Part shown: piece after piece, positions 9,349-17,438 of the stretch
How positions within the stretch are numbered: position 1 is the first letter of the stretch
Layout: the number at the start of each line of letters is the position of its first letter
DNA from: OCS116 sp051531935
GTDB lineage: Bacteria; Pseudomonadota; Alphaproteobacteria; Rhizobiales; OSC116
Assembly: GCA_051531935.1 (NCBI GenBank)
Contig: JAOPTR010000007.1
Span: 186,001-250,000, forward strand
DNA length: 64,000 bases
Direction: 5' to 3'
Notes under the pieces: generated by a model
The model's input: only the letters and a program-made list of their open reading frames with translations
The model's database searches: none
What the model was told of the DNA's origin: nothing
Program-made: the position numbers and the translations under genes

Positions 9349-9385
9349 GACCATAGAATTAATTTCTATGGTCATTTTGGTTTCA
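9349..9385 (+). terminator. Intrinsic terminator after cysK
   Basis: A perfect 10-bp stem (GACCATAGAA / TTCTATGGTC) with a 5-base loop spans 9349-9373 and is followed by a T-rich run broken by GG. It begins 27 bases after the cysK stop and marks the end of the coaBC-dut-Rrf2-cysK block. The symmetrical stem could also stop transcription coming the other way. Confidence 0.75.
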
Positions 9386-9434
9386 ATTAACCAAGTTTAT
9401 TCTATAATAAAAAATCATGAATTTTGAGGTTCAT

Positions 9435-10076
9435 ATGATTCGTTTTTTATTGCCTGTAATTGCCCTAATTACAGTTTCATTTTCAACCATTGCATTCGCA
9501 GCCGATGAAGCCACTTCAATCGAAGATCTGCTGAGCGGTGTTGATACTGGTAACCCATCACCTTTGCCCAATGCCGATGGCACGACAAGCGAAGTCACGG
9601 TCGGCATCACCAAAGAAAACACCAATAAGAAATTAGACATCGGCCGCACAGGCTTTCCCATTCCGCGTTTTGTTTCTCTCAAAAGAGATGTCGTCAACGT
9701 GCGCAAAGGGCCAAACGAAACTTTCGGCATCGCGTGGACATTCACCCGCAAAAACCTCCCCGTCGAAATCATCGCCGAGTATGACAATTGGCGCAAAATC
9801 AGAGATCACTTTGGCGATGAAGGCTGGATTTTCCATTCATTGCTCACAGGCGCGCGTTACGCTCTTGTCAGCCCATGGAAAAAGAATAGCTATTTCACAA
9901 TTCACCGTGATAAAGACGCAAGCTCCAAAATCGTGGCAAAAATAGAATCGGGCAGCCTTGGCCGCATCCGTAGTTGCGATGGTACATGGTGCCTATTCAA
10001 CATCGAAACCTATCAAGGTTATATGAAACAAGAGTTTTTAACTTGGGGCATATATACAGGCGATCTGCTCAAATAA
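9435..10076 (+). CDS. Exported SH3-domain protein
   Basis: The start at 9435 is preceded by TGAGG with 5-base spacing; an in-frame ATG at 9417 lacks a site and would spoil the signal peptide. The 213-residue protein begins with a signal peptide (MIRFLLPVIALITVSFSTIAFA, cut before ADE). It then has two bacterial SH3-like modules: VSLKRDVVNVRKGPNETF...VEIIAEYDNWRKIRD and a second ending GTWCLFNIETYQGYMKQEFL. Proteins of this type are widespread single-copy periplasmic proteins in alphaproteobacteria, thought to bind peptidoglycan or partner proteins. Exact function is unknown. Its end nearly touches the convergent gene at 10079. Confidence 0.8.
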   Translation: MIRFLLPVIALITVSFSTIAFAADEATSIEDLLSGVDTGNPSPLPNADGTTSEVTVGITKENTNKKLDIGRTGFPIPRFVSLKRDVVNVRKGPNETFGIAWTFTRKNLPVEIIAEYDNWRKIRDHFGDEGWIFHSLLTGARYALVSPWKKNSYFTIHRDKDASSKIVAKIESGSLGRIRSCDGTWCLFNIETYQGYMKQEFLTWGIYTGDLLK

Positions 10077-10078
10077 GC

Positions 10079-10744
10079 TTAATTAAGGCGGCTTTTTGTG
10101 CTGCCAATCACTTTATAACCTGCTAGGGAATAAGTGTTTTTATGCACATCAATAGTTTCAGAGCGCGTCATAACAATATTATCGTCAATCAATAATGGCA
10201 AACCAAACTCTTGGCGTTTCAATAAGTCAATCAATCTGCGGTTTGGCAAATTTGGCATGCGCTTCACAAGCTGAATTAACATCGGTAAAATGGCGTTTTT
10301 AATGGTGGTGTGCTGTTCATTTTGGCTGCTCACTATGGTCACAGATTTGTCAAAATCAAGCAACTTAATCACATCACCTCTAAAACCCTTTATGTGCCGT
10401 GTCGAGCCATCCAAAACCATAACAGGCAAAAAATTAGCTTCTTTTGGGGTCAGCTTATTCAGTATGTTTTCTTGGTAAAATGTCATGCCCAATTCAGATA
10501 AATTCAAGGCAACTTTGGCCCCATGAAAATTCTGCAATATATATAAATCATTATGTAGTTTGAGCAATTTCACATCAGCATTGGCCGTAATCACAATGTG
10601 ATTTCTGTCTTTATATGTAATGGCTATGTTGGCTTGGGATGCTTCGTCGATAATTTGCCAGTTTAACTGCATATCGGCTTGCGCGGCATTTGCAAAAAGG
10701 CACATGGCGGCAATCAGCAAATTCTTAAAAACTTTACAGGGCAT
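10079..10744 (-). CDS. Exported protein of unknown function
   Basis: I do not recognise this 221-residue protein. From the ATG at 10744 it has a clear signal peptide (MPCKVFKNLLIAAMCLFANAAQA) followed by a largely beta-predicted segment (MQLNWQIIDEASQANIAITYKD) and a basic C-terminal half (LVKRMPNLPNRRLIDLLKRQ). A longer reading starts at a TTG at 10771 and would put hydrophilic residues ahead of the signal, so I reject it. It converges with the SH3 protein gene with a 2-base gap and stands alone on its strand. Confidence 0.65.
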   Translation of the reverse strand: MPCKVFKNLLIAAMCLFANAAQADMQLNWQIIDEASQANIAITYKDRNHIVITANADVKLLKLHNDLYILQNFHGAKVALNLSELGMTFYQENILNKLTPKEANFLPVMVLDGSTRHIKGFRGDVIKLLDFDKSVTIVSSQNEQHTTIKNAILPMLIQLVKRMPNLPNRRLIDLLKRQEFGLPLLIDDNIVMTRSETIDVHKNTYSLAGYKVIGSTKSRLN

Positions 10745-10912
10745 AGAATACTCATACAAAACTACCCCCAATGGCTTACTTATAAGGTATTAAGGTTAAC
10801 CAATTGTTGCATCAATCTGATTTTTAAGTAAAACATCCGTTCAACAAAAATTAATATTCTTCACATATCTTGATTTTTCGGTTTATGAAACCATATAACT
10901 TAAAACTTTAAG

Positions 10913-10947
10913 CTGACCAAACATTAATAATGGCTATAATCTCATTA
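10913..10947 (+). promoter_or_regulatory. Promoter placing transcription start at the DUF454 gene's ATG
   Basis: CTGACC (10913-10918) lies 16 bases upstream of a perfect TATAAT (10935-10940), and the ATG of the next gene is at 10947, only 6 bases after the -10 box. Transcription would therefore begin at or next to the A of ATG, giving a leaderless mRNA. No Shine-Dalgarno sequence is visible, which agrees. Confidence 0.5.
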
Positions 10948-11357
10948 TGGAAACTCAAAATAATCGCATAAAATCTTATCTATATCTTGGCCTTGGCTGG
11001 TTATGTTTTGCGTTGGGTTTTATTGGCATTTTCCTTCCCATTCTGCCCACCACACCATTTATGATTGTCGCTTTATGGGCTTTTTCCAAAGGTTCAAAAA
11101 AAATGCACACTTGGTTGTTAACGCACCCGCGCTTTGGCAAAACTTTGCGCGATTGGGAAGAGCATAAAGTCATCCCTATCAGAGCAAAAATCACTGCCTT
11201 TGTCTTTATTCTCGCCAGTGCCATATACATTATATTTTTTGCAAATGTGCCTATCTATGCAGCAGTTCTATCTGTCTCAACAATGGCTTGTGCCATCACA
11301 TATGTTTTAACACGTCCTTCAAAACCAACTAGTGCTTTAGGTCGTTCGTCAAAATAA
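10947..11357 (+). CDS. DUF454 / YbaN-family inner-membrane protein
   Basis: This is a small inner-membrane protein of 136 residues. The family hallmark GWLCFALGFIGIFLPILPTTPFMIVALWAFSKGS occupies about residues 18-51 (two helices joined by the PTTPF turn), followed by the conserved HPRFGKTLRDWEEHKVIP and two more helices near 77-110. The cellular role of the family is not known to me; some members sit near recombination or heme genes, but nothing here indicates that. It has no ribosome binding site and its ATG coincides with the predicted transcription start. It is monocistronic by spacing. Confidence 0.85.
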   Translation: METQNNRIKSYLYLGLGWLCFALGFIGIFLPILPTTPFMIVALWAFSKGSKKMHTWLLTHPRFGKTLRDWEEHKVIPIRAKITAFVFILASAIYIIFFANVPIYAAVLSVSTMACAITYVLTRPSKPTSALGRSSK

Positions 11358-11415
11358 TGCGTTGTATATTATTATATTAAATATAAGCTATGTTTAAAAT
11401 AATAAAGAGGGCAGA

Positions 11416-12375
11416 ATGTCAAATTCAAGTCACAAACATATCGTTGTTATCGGTGCTGCAAATGCCGACATCACAGGCATTTCCAATGACCCTCTTAGCT
11501 TTAGCGATTCAAATCCAGGTAGAATGATTTTGGGTGCAGGCGGTGTGGGTCGCAATATTGCTGACAATTTTGCACGCTTAGCTGTAGATGATAACATCAC
11601 CACCTATCTATTATCCGCCATCGGTGGCGATCTACATGGTAAAATGGTCACCGCTGAAACCCAAGAAGTGGGTGTGGACTTAACTCATTGCCAGTTTTTA
11701 GATGATTCCCAAACAGCAACTTATTGCTCCATAGTCGATTATAATGGAGAAATGCGCTGCGCCATTAATGATATGGAAATTGTTAAACAAGTTAATATTC
11801 CCTATTTGGCCAGTAAAGCCGAGCTAATTAATGGTGCCAAACTCATTATTTTAGATGCTAATCTAGAAGCCGATGCAATTGATTTTGTATGTGAGAACTT
11901 TAATCACATCCCCATCTTTGCCGATACAGTTTCAGCCGCAAAAGCCGATAAAGTCATTAAAAATATTGAATATTTGCATTGCCTCGCACCCAACCTAAAT
12001 GAGGTCGAGAAAATTTCATCTATGCGTGTGCGTAATGATGATGATTTGCCGAAAGTGGCAAAATTTTTCCACGATAGAAACATCCGAAACCTATGTATCA
12101 CATTAGGAGATAAAGGCGTGTTTATATCCTCAAATTTGGATGGCACTATTATCACCGATTATTTACCCGCTCACGAAGGTGGTATCGTAAACGCCAACGG
12201 AGCAGGGGACGCGTTTTTAGCAGGGCTAGTTTATGCATTTGTAAATGAAATGCCCACTAAGCAACAAGCAAGTTTTGCTCAAGCCTGCGCATATCTTACA
12301 GCCCAATCTGAACATACAATTAATAAAAATATCAGTCGCAAAATGGTGACCGACCTTTTGGAAACATCAAAATGA
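11416..12375 (+). CDS. psuK: Pseudouridine kinase (PfkB family)
   Basis: This phosphorylates pseudouridine to pseudouridine 5'-phosphate, the first step in its catabolism. The 319-residue PfkB fold has VIGAANADITG at the N-terminus, the glycine pair in GAGGVGRNIADNFARL near 36-52, and the family signature NANGAGDAFLAG near 257-268 containing the catalytic aspartate. The specificity assignment rests on its neighbour: the stop overlaps the start of psuG by 4 bases, and the psuK-psuG pair is the classic pathway. The ATG follows AGAGGG. No dedicated transporter is adjacent. Confidence 0.9.
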   Translation: MSNSSHKHIVVIGAANADITGISNDPLSFSDSNPGRMILGAGGVGRNIADNFARLAVDDNITTYLLSAIGGDLHGKMVTAETQEVGVDLTHCQFLDDSQTATYCSIVDYNGEMRCAINDMEIVKQVNIPYLASKAELINGAKLIILDANLEADAIDFVCENFNHIPIFADTVSAAKADKVIKNIEYLHCLAPNLNEVEKISSMRVRNDDDLPKVAKFFHDRNIRNLCITLGDKGVFISSNLDGTIITDYLPAHEGGIVNANGAGDAFLAGLVYAFVNEMPTKQQASFAQACAYLTAQSEHTINKNISRKMVTDLLETSK

Positions 12376-13283
12376 AAAAATATCTCGAATTAACTGCCGA
12401 AGTCACTCATGCCTTAGCAGATGGCAAGCCTGTTGTGGCCTTAGAATCCACCATCATCTCACATGGTATGCCATACCCTCAAAATGTCGAGATGGCCAAC
12501 AAAGTCGAGCAAGTGATACGCGATAATGGCGCTGTTCCTGCCACCATTGCTATTATGAACGGCAAATTAAAAGTCGGCCTTTCAACAGCAGATATTGAAG
12601 CTTTGGCAAAAGAAGGCCAAAAAGCCGCCAAAGTCAGCCGCCGTGATGTGCCGTTTATTTTGGCAGCGCAAAAAATTGGCGCCACCACTGTGGCCTCAAC
12701 TATGATAATTGCCGAAATGGCAGGCATTAAGATATTCGCCACAGGTGGCATTGGTGGCGTGCATCGCGGTGCAGAAACCAGTTTCGATATCTCAGCCGAT
12801 TTAGAAGAATTGTCACAAACCAATGTTGCGGTAATTTGTGCGGGCATTAAATCAATATTAGATTTAGGCCTCACTCTAGAATATCTAGAAACCAAAGGCG
12901 TTCCTGTCATTGGCTACCAAACCGATAGCTTGCCTGCCTTCTACGCCCGCACAAGCGAGCATAATGTCGATTATAATCTACAATCCGCAGCCGATATCGC
13001 AACTGCGCTTAAAGTAAAATGGGAAATTGGCCTTTCTGGCGGTGCCATCATTGCCAATCCAGTCCCTGCAGCCGAAGCCATGCCCGCAGCCGAAATCAAT
13101 CAATATATAGATCAAGCGCTGCAAGAAGCTAAAGAACAAAATATTGTCGGCAAACTCGCCACGCCATTCCTGTTGGCAAGGGTGAGCGAGCTTACAGAGG
13201 GCAAAAGCTTGGCCACTAACATCGCATTGGTTCTCAATAATGCAAAATTAGCGGCTCAAATCGCGGTTGCCTATCAAGGCTAA
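12372..13283 (+). CDS. psuG: Pseudouridine-5'-phosphate glycosidase
   Basis: This cleaves the C-C glycosidic bond of pseudouridine 5'-phosphate to give uracil and ribose-5-phosphate. The 303-residue protein shows the family segments ALESTIISHGMPYPQN near 25-40, a conserved KVSRRDVPFILA near 87-98, ATGGIGGVHRGAE near 127-139, and GYQTDSLPAFY near 186-196. It is translationally coupled to psuK by an ATGA overlap. Its stop codon overlaps the end of the convergent DUF2798 gene by 4 bases. In this context the products feed pyrimidine salvage and the pentose-phosphate pool. Confidence 0.95.
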   Translation: MKKYLELTAEVTHALADGKPVVALESTIISHGMPYPQNVEMANKVEQVIRDNGAVPATIAIMNGKLKVGLSTADIEALAKEGQKAAKVSRRDVPFILAAQKIGATTVASTMIIAEMAGIKIFATGGIGGVHRGAETSFDISADLEELSQTNVAVICAGIKSILDLGLTLEYLETKGVPVIGYQTDSLPAFYARTSEHNVDYNLQSAADIATALKVKWEIGLSGGAIIANPVPAAEAMPAAEINQYIDQALQEAKEQNIVGKLATPFLLARVSELTEGKSLATNIALVLNNAKLAAQIAVAYQG

Positions 13284-13519
13284 TCAGCCTTAATGGTCAA
13301 TTTGCCAATAATAAAACGCGCCACAATGGCGGTGGTAATTGCCAATGGCACTGCATATGGTGCTGTGTTGCTCAATGTATCGCGCCAAATTGCCCAAAAT
13401 TGCGGGTGATCATAAGGCATTTTTTGCACCATTACAATAATCGGAATGCAACTAATCATCACGGTCATAATAATTAATCCCATAAATATGGGTGCAAATT
13501 TCTCTGGTATAAATCTCAT
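13280..13519 (-). CDS. DUF2798-family small membrane protein
   Basis: This 79-residue protein has two membrane helices (about 9-31 and 50-72) with the linker MVQKMPYDHPQFWAIWRDTL. The pattern KFAPIFMGLIIMTVMISCI...FW..W matches the short DUF2798 family of unknown function. The start follows GGAG. It is divergent from a LysR regulator, with a 19-bp inverted repeat between them, which suggests that regulator controls it. It overlaps the psuG 3' end by 4 bases. Confidence 0.75.
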   Translation of the reverse strand: MRFIPEKFAPIFMGLIIMTVMISCIPIIVMVQKMPYDHPQFWAIWRDTLSNTAPYAVPLAITTAIVARFIIGKLTIKAD

Positions 13520-13551
13520 AATTTCTCCATTTAAATATTTCTAGACATGTT

Positions 13552-13570
13552 TTATAAAATTCATTTATAA
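13552..13570. promoter_or_regulatory. Candidate LysR-type operator
   Basis: TTATAAA and TTTATAA form perfect 7-bp arms around a 5-base centre, fitting the T-N11-A rule for LysR-type boxes. It lies 33 bases from the DUF2798 start and 38 bases from the LysR start, centrally placed in the divergent spacer. Confidence 0.45.
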
Positions 13571-13607
13571 CTGTATATACCTAATATTGAATGTTGAGGT
13601 TCCATAA

Positions 13608-14519
13608 ATGAAACATAAGAATTTGCAAAATTTCTATAATTTCTGCACAATTGTCGATGAAGGAAGCCTGCAATCGGCCTCAAAAACCTTAGGCATTCCA
13701 GCCCCAACATTGTCACGCAGGCTTAAAAACCTCGAGCAAGATTTGGGCGTTAAATTGCTGCACCGCAGCGCCCACCACTTGCATTTAACCACCGAGGGCG
13801 AGGCCTATTATACTCAATTATTGCCAAGCTTTAAAAATTTAGATCAGCAATTAGCCACGCTTAATAATGAGGAAGGCACATTGGAGGGTGACATTATATT
13901 GTCCGTCCCCGAAGGCATTCTCAACATTTGTGCCAATGCTTGGATTACCGAATTTCTGCTAAAATGGCCAAAGGTCAATGTATCGCTCGAAAAAGCCCAT
14001 ACAATTCACGATTTTGAGGCCAAAAAAATAGATGTCGCCATTAAACTCGTGCCAGAAGGGCCTAATGATTGGCAAGTTAAAAAAATGTTCACCAATGAAA
14101 AATGGCTAGTGGCGTCAGTAGATTATATGCAGGGTCGCCCGCCACTCACCCAAATTGACCAGCTCAAAGAATATGACATCATAACCAATGATGACAATCT
14201 AAATTGGCAATTAAAAGACATGGGTAAAATCCGAAGTTACAAATTCAAACCGCGCTATAAGACATATAATATGTTCCATGCGCTAGAAGCTAGTCTACAA
14301 GGCCTAGGCATTAGCTATTACCCTCGTTTTCTAGTCGAAAATTATGTAAATGAAGGCAAAATGGTCAGGCTATTGCCTGCGCACACAATCGAAAAATCAG
14401 CGGTTTACCTTCTATACCAAGATAAATCTTTGCTCTCAAAACGGGTGCGCATTTTTATAGATTTTTTAAATCAAAAAACTTCAAAACCAGAAGAGATTTT
14501 CAAAATATATAAAGGCTAA
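13608..14519 (+). CDS. LysR-family transcriptional regulator
   Basis: This is a 303-residue LysR-type regulator. The N-terminal helix-turn-helix (VDEGSLQSASKTLGIPAPTLSRRLKNLE) is near residues 15-42, followed by a two-lobed effector-binding domain from about 90. The sequence LGVKLLHRSAHHLHLTTEGEAYY is typical of the AaeR/DsdC-like branch that often controls a divergent gene. The start is preceded by TGAGG. The adjacent divergent target would be the DUF2798 membrane protein. The effector is unknown. Confidence 0.88.
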   Translation: MKHKNLQNFYNFCTIVDEGSLQSASKTLGIPAPTLSRRLKNLEQDLGVKLLHRSAHHLHLTTEGEAYYTQLLPSFKNLDQQLATLNNEEGTLEGDIILSVPEGILNICANAWITEFLLKWPKVNVSLEKAHTIHDFEAKKIDVAIKLVPEGPNDWQVKKMFTNEKWLVASVDYMQGRPPLTQIDQLKEYDIITNDDNLNWQLKDMGKIRSYKFKPRYKTYNMFHALEASLQGLGISYYPRFLVENYVNEGKMVRLLPAHTIEKSAVYLLYQDKSLLSKRVRIFIDFLNQKTSKPEEIFKIYKG

Positions 14520-14524
14520 TTAAA

Positions 14525-15673
14525 TCAGCGTTTGCGCAATTTACTACGGTCCAATTTGTCGAGGCTGTTTAAACCCATAAGCATCATGTCGCGCTTTAGT
14601 TCAGCTTCAAATTTTGCCAATACAGCTTCAACACCTGCTTGACCACCTGCGGCCAAACCATATAAATATGGCCGCCCCATGGAACAAGCATCTGCACCCA
14701 ATGCCAACGCTTTCAAAACATGTGTGCCGCGCCTAATGCCGCCATCACAAATAATCTCAATCTTGTCACCAACAGCGTCTTTAATGTCGCTCAACAGGTC
14801 AAATGGTGCAGGGCTAAAGTCAAGTTGCCGACCACCATGGTTGCTCACCATAATCGCGGTTGCACCCACATCTACCGAGCGCAAAGCATCTTCAACCGAG
14901 CCAACGCCTTTAATCGCAAACGGGCCACCCCAGTCCTCAATCGCACTGGCAGCATCATCCCAAGATAAGCTGGTATCAAATTGCGAGTTTAAATATTCAA
15001 TCACCGAAATGTCTTCTTTGCTGCCTTTTTCGGTGCGGCCTTCTAAATTGGCAAGGCTAAAATCATCATGGGTAAAATAATTGTAAACCCAGCGCGGTCG
15101 CATTGCAAAACTCATCAAGCTCGAAGGTGTAAATTTTGGCGGCATGGTCATGCCAGTGCGCAAATCGCGCTCGCGATTACCCGCCACAATTGTATCGGTG
15201 GTCAGGCATAAAGATGTGAATTTGGCCTTTTTACAACGGGCAATTAATTCAGTCGTTAAACCACGGTCTTTATGGATGTATATCTGAAACATTTTCGGGC
15301 CATCAGTATGCGCGCCCACATCTTCAATACTGACCGACGATAAGGTAGATAAGCCAAAATAAGTGCCAAATTTCTCAGCAGCCTTAGAGGTCGCATATTC
15401 CCCATCATGGTGGAATAAACGCGTCATACCCGTTGGCGCTAAAAATAATGGAGAGTTGATTTTTTGCCCCAAAATGGTCGTCGATAAATCAACATTTGCC
15501 ACGTCAGCCAAACCACTAGGTATTAAATCATAGTCATCAAATGCCGCTGTGTTACGTCTTAAAGTGTTCTCATCATCCGCGCCACCATCAATATAATGAA
15601 ACAATGGAGCAGGAATGCGGCTTTTGGCCATCCGACGAAAATCTTCTATATTATGACAATCTTTAAGTTGCAT
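14525..15673 (-). CDS. lldD: FMN-dependent L-lactate dehydrogenase
   Basis: This is a membrane-associated (S)-2-hydroxy-acid oxidoreductase that oxidises L-lactate to pyruvate and passes electrons to quinone. The 382-residue barrel has the conserved N-terminal FHYIDGGADDENTL, LAPTGMTRLFH for FMN binding, and SNHGGRQLDFSPAPFD, where the histidine is the catalytic base and the arginine binds the carboxylate. The C-terminal ICDGGIRRGTHVLKALALGAD binds the FMN phosphate. LldD is favoured over glycolate oxidase by its length and by the divergent FadR-type regulator; related mandelate or 2-hydroxyacid dehydrogenases cannot be excluded. The ATG follows GAGGG. Confidence 0.85.
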   Translation of the reverse strand: MQLKDCHNIEDFRRMAKSRIPAPLFHYIDGGADDENTLRRNTAAFDDYDLIPSGLADVANVDLSTTILGQKINSPLFLAPTGMTRLFHHDGEYATSKAAEKFGTYFGLSTLSSVSIEDVGAHTDGPKMFQIYIHKDRGLTTELIARCKKAKFTSLCLTTDTIVAGNRERDLRTGMTMPPKFTPSSLMSFAMRPRWVYNYFTHDDFSLANLEGRTEKGSKEDISVIEYLNSQFDTSLSWDDAASAIEDWGGPFAIKGVGSVEDALRSVDVGATAIMVSNHGGRQLDFSPAPFDLLSDIKDAVGDKIEIICDGGIRRGTHVLKALALGADACSMGRPYLYGLAAGGQAGVEAVLAKFEAELKRDMMLMGLNSLDKLDRSKLRKR

Positions 15674-15700
15674 TTTTCCCTCACCATGCTAATTTCAATT

Positions 15701-15717
15701 AACTGGTCTGACCAGTT
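15701..15717. promoter_or_regulatory. FadR/LldR-type operator between lldD and the GntR gene
   Basis: AACTGGTCTGACCAGTT is a perfect palindrome with 8-bp arms around one base. It contains TGGTCTGACCA, which matches the FadR-subfamily consensus TNGTNNNACNA. It lies 27 bases from the lldD start and 28 bases from the regulator start, so one bound dimer could block both promoters. Confidence 0.75.
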
Positions 15718-15745
15718 TTAACCAATTAACCACAAGCCACGCCAT

Positions 15746-16441
15746 ATGTCAAATAAGCAATTAAGCGTAAAAATTTCAGATCGCATCATTTCCTCCATCG
15801 AAACTCAGATGGCCGAAGGTAAACTCATGCAGGGTGAAAAATTACCCTCTGAGCGCAAATTAGCAACACAATATAACGCATCCCGCGCCACCATTCGCGA
15901 GGCCATTGGTCTCATGGAGGCCAAAGGCATGGTGCAAATTCGCCATGGCATGAGCACTATAATTCTGGATATTTTCAAACCAAAGCTTATCGACCCGTTG
16001 CAAGATTTGGTAAAAACCAACCAAGCCCTCACGTCAGATGTCATCGCTGTGCGCCATTTGTTAGAGGTCGAGGCCACAATTTTAGCCGCTAAAAATGCCA
16101 CCAAAACTGACCTCGCAACCATAGATGCCGCGCTCAATAATTTGCTTAATTGCGATAGATTGGATGCCGAGGCGCAGGTCGATACCGACATTAAATTCCA
16201 CCTAGCCATTGCAGATGCGTCTAAAAATGTAGTGCTAGCCAATATGATGCGCAGCATGGGCAGCCTCGTTAAACATGAAATGCTCAAAACCATCAACGTC
16301 GCAACGCAAAGGCCAAACAGCCAATCTAAATTAGATATGCAGCATAAACAGATTTATCAGGCCATTCAAAATGCCGATGCAACCCAAGCCCAAACCGCAG
16401 CACGCGCACATCTTGAATTTGTTCAGAGTCATCTGAATTAG
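15746..16441 (+). CDS. GntR-family regulator, FadR subfamily (likely lactate-responsive)
   Basis: This 231-residue protein has an N-terminal winged helix (GEKLPSERKLATQYNASRATIREAIGLMEAKG near 30-61) and a C-terminal helical FCD ligand domain. Candidate metal or ligand residues are the D and H of DTDIKFH near 150-156 and the histidine of KLDMQHKQIY near 197-206. It diverges from lldD and the palindrome between them matches its family's operator, so a lactate-sensing repressor or activator like LldR is the best inference. No ribosome binding site is evident before the ATG; its 3' end overlaps a convergent LysR gene by 4 bases. Confidence 0.88.
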   Translation: MSNKQLSVKISDRIISSIETQMAEGKLMQGEKLPSERKLATQYNASRATIREAIGLMEAKGMVQIRHGMSTIILDIFKPKLIDPLQDLVKTNQALTSDVIAVRHLLEVEATILAAKNATKTDLATIDAALNNLLNCDRLDAEAQVDTDIKFHLAIADASKNVVLANMMRSMGSLVKHEMLKTINVATQRPNSQSKLDMQHKQIYQAIQNADATQAQTAARAHLEFVQSHLN

Positions 16442-17328
16442 TTGGCAGCCAATTTGTTCATAATAAATTGAGAGACAAGTTTTAGTTTATGCGGCAATGG
16501 CGTTTGGAATGGGTGTATCAAATATAACGGCCACTCTCCAATATGCCATTCAGGCAAGATATGAATTATGTCCCCATTTTCTAAATCTTGTTTCGCTACA
16601 TATTCAGGTAAAATGGCAACAAAGTCAGAACCCTTCAAAACATCCAATATAATTCCATAGCGGTTAATCAATGCCATGTCTGAAAATTCAACATAATCAA
16701 CGTCTCCCCCATTATAAATAGGCAAATTTCCAGCCTTCAAAGAATAGTCATTTGTTACAAGCTTATGTGGCAGCAATTGTTTTATTTGGCTAAATTCGGC
16801 GGCGAAAATACCGTTATCAGCAGCAGCATATATTTTCTCCTGCATCATACATATTTGCCGCGCGACTAAATTTTCATCCCCCACATGGCCAGAACGTATT
16901 GCCAAATCAATTTTTTGGCTCACCAAATCAACAGGTAAATTAGTCACTTGAATGTTAAACTTAATTTTAGGAAATTGCTTAAATAAATCACCTAAAATCG
17001 GCGCCAATAAATATTGCGCAATACTGTCAGGCACCGAAATGCTAAATTCACCCGATAAATCAGCCTGTACATGCTGCGCCATTTGGCTGAGTTTCTTATG
17101 GTCGTAATATATTTGCAAAGCCTGGCGTTGTAGCTTCTGCCCTGCATCGGTTAAATTCATACTGCGTGTGGTGCGGTGGAATAACTTAACCTTATATCGC
17201 CCCTCTAAATCGTTTAATTTTCGGCTTATATGGGCTTTAGAACGCTTCAGCTCCTTGGCCGCACGGGTCATTGATCCTTGCTCAATAATGGCAGCAAAAC
17301 ACATCATTTCTTCAGCTTGGTCTAACAA
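16438..17328 (-). CDS. LysR-family transcriptional regulator
   Basis: This 296-residue LysR protein has an N-terminal helix-turn-helix (IIEQGSMTRAAKELKRSKAHISRKLNDLE near 14-42) and the frequent continuation RYKVKLFHRTTRSMNLTDAGQKL. The effector domain follows from about 88. It is divergent from the short-chain dehydrogenase gene across 110 bases, and pairs of this kind are common, so that gene is its most likely target. Its last 4 bases overlap the convergent GntR gene. The effector is unknown. Confidence 0.88.
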   Translation of the reverse strand: MLDQAEEMMCFAAIIEQGSMTRAAKELKRSKAHISRKLNDLEGRYKVKLFHRTTRSMNLTDAGQKLQRQALQIYYDHKKLSQMAQHVQADLSGEFSISVPDSIAQYLLAPILGDLFKQFPKIKFNIQVTNLPVDLVSQKIDLAIRSGHVGDENLVARQICMMQEKIYAAADNGIFAAEFSQIKQLLPHKLVTNDYSLKAGNLPIYNGGDVDYVEFSDMALINRYGIILDVLKGSDFVAILPEYVAKQDLENGDIIHILPEWHIGEWPLYLIHPFQTPLPHKLKLVSQFIMNKLAAN

Positions 17329-17438
17329 TTATCACCGCCTATTGTTTCACATAAGTAACATTGCTTTCAATTTATATCACTAAACATATCTATTGCCATC
17401 AATTAATATCTAAGTACCGTAAATTAAAGGAAACTAAA

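Noticed and set aside
16438..16441. Frameshift suspected where GntR and LysR genes overlap
   Set aside because: The two genes are convergent and simply share four bases at their stops; both proteins are full length.
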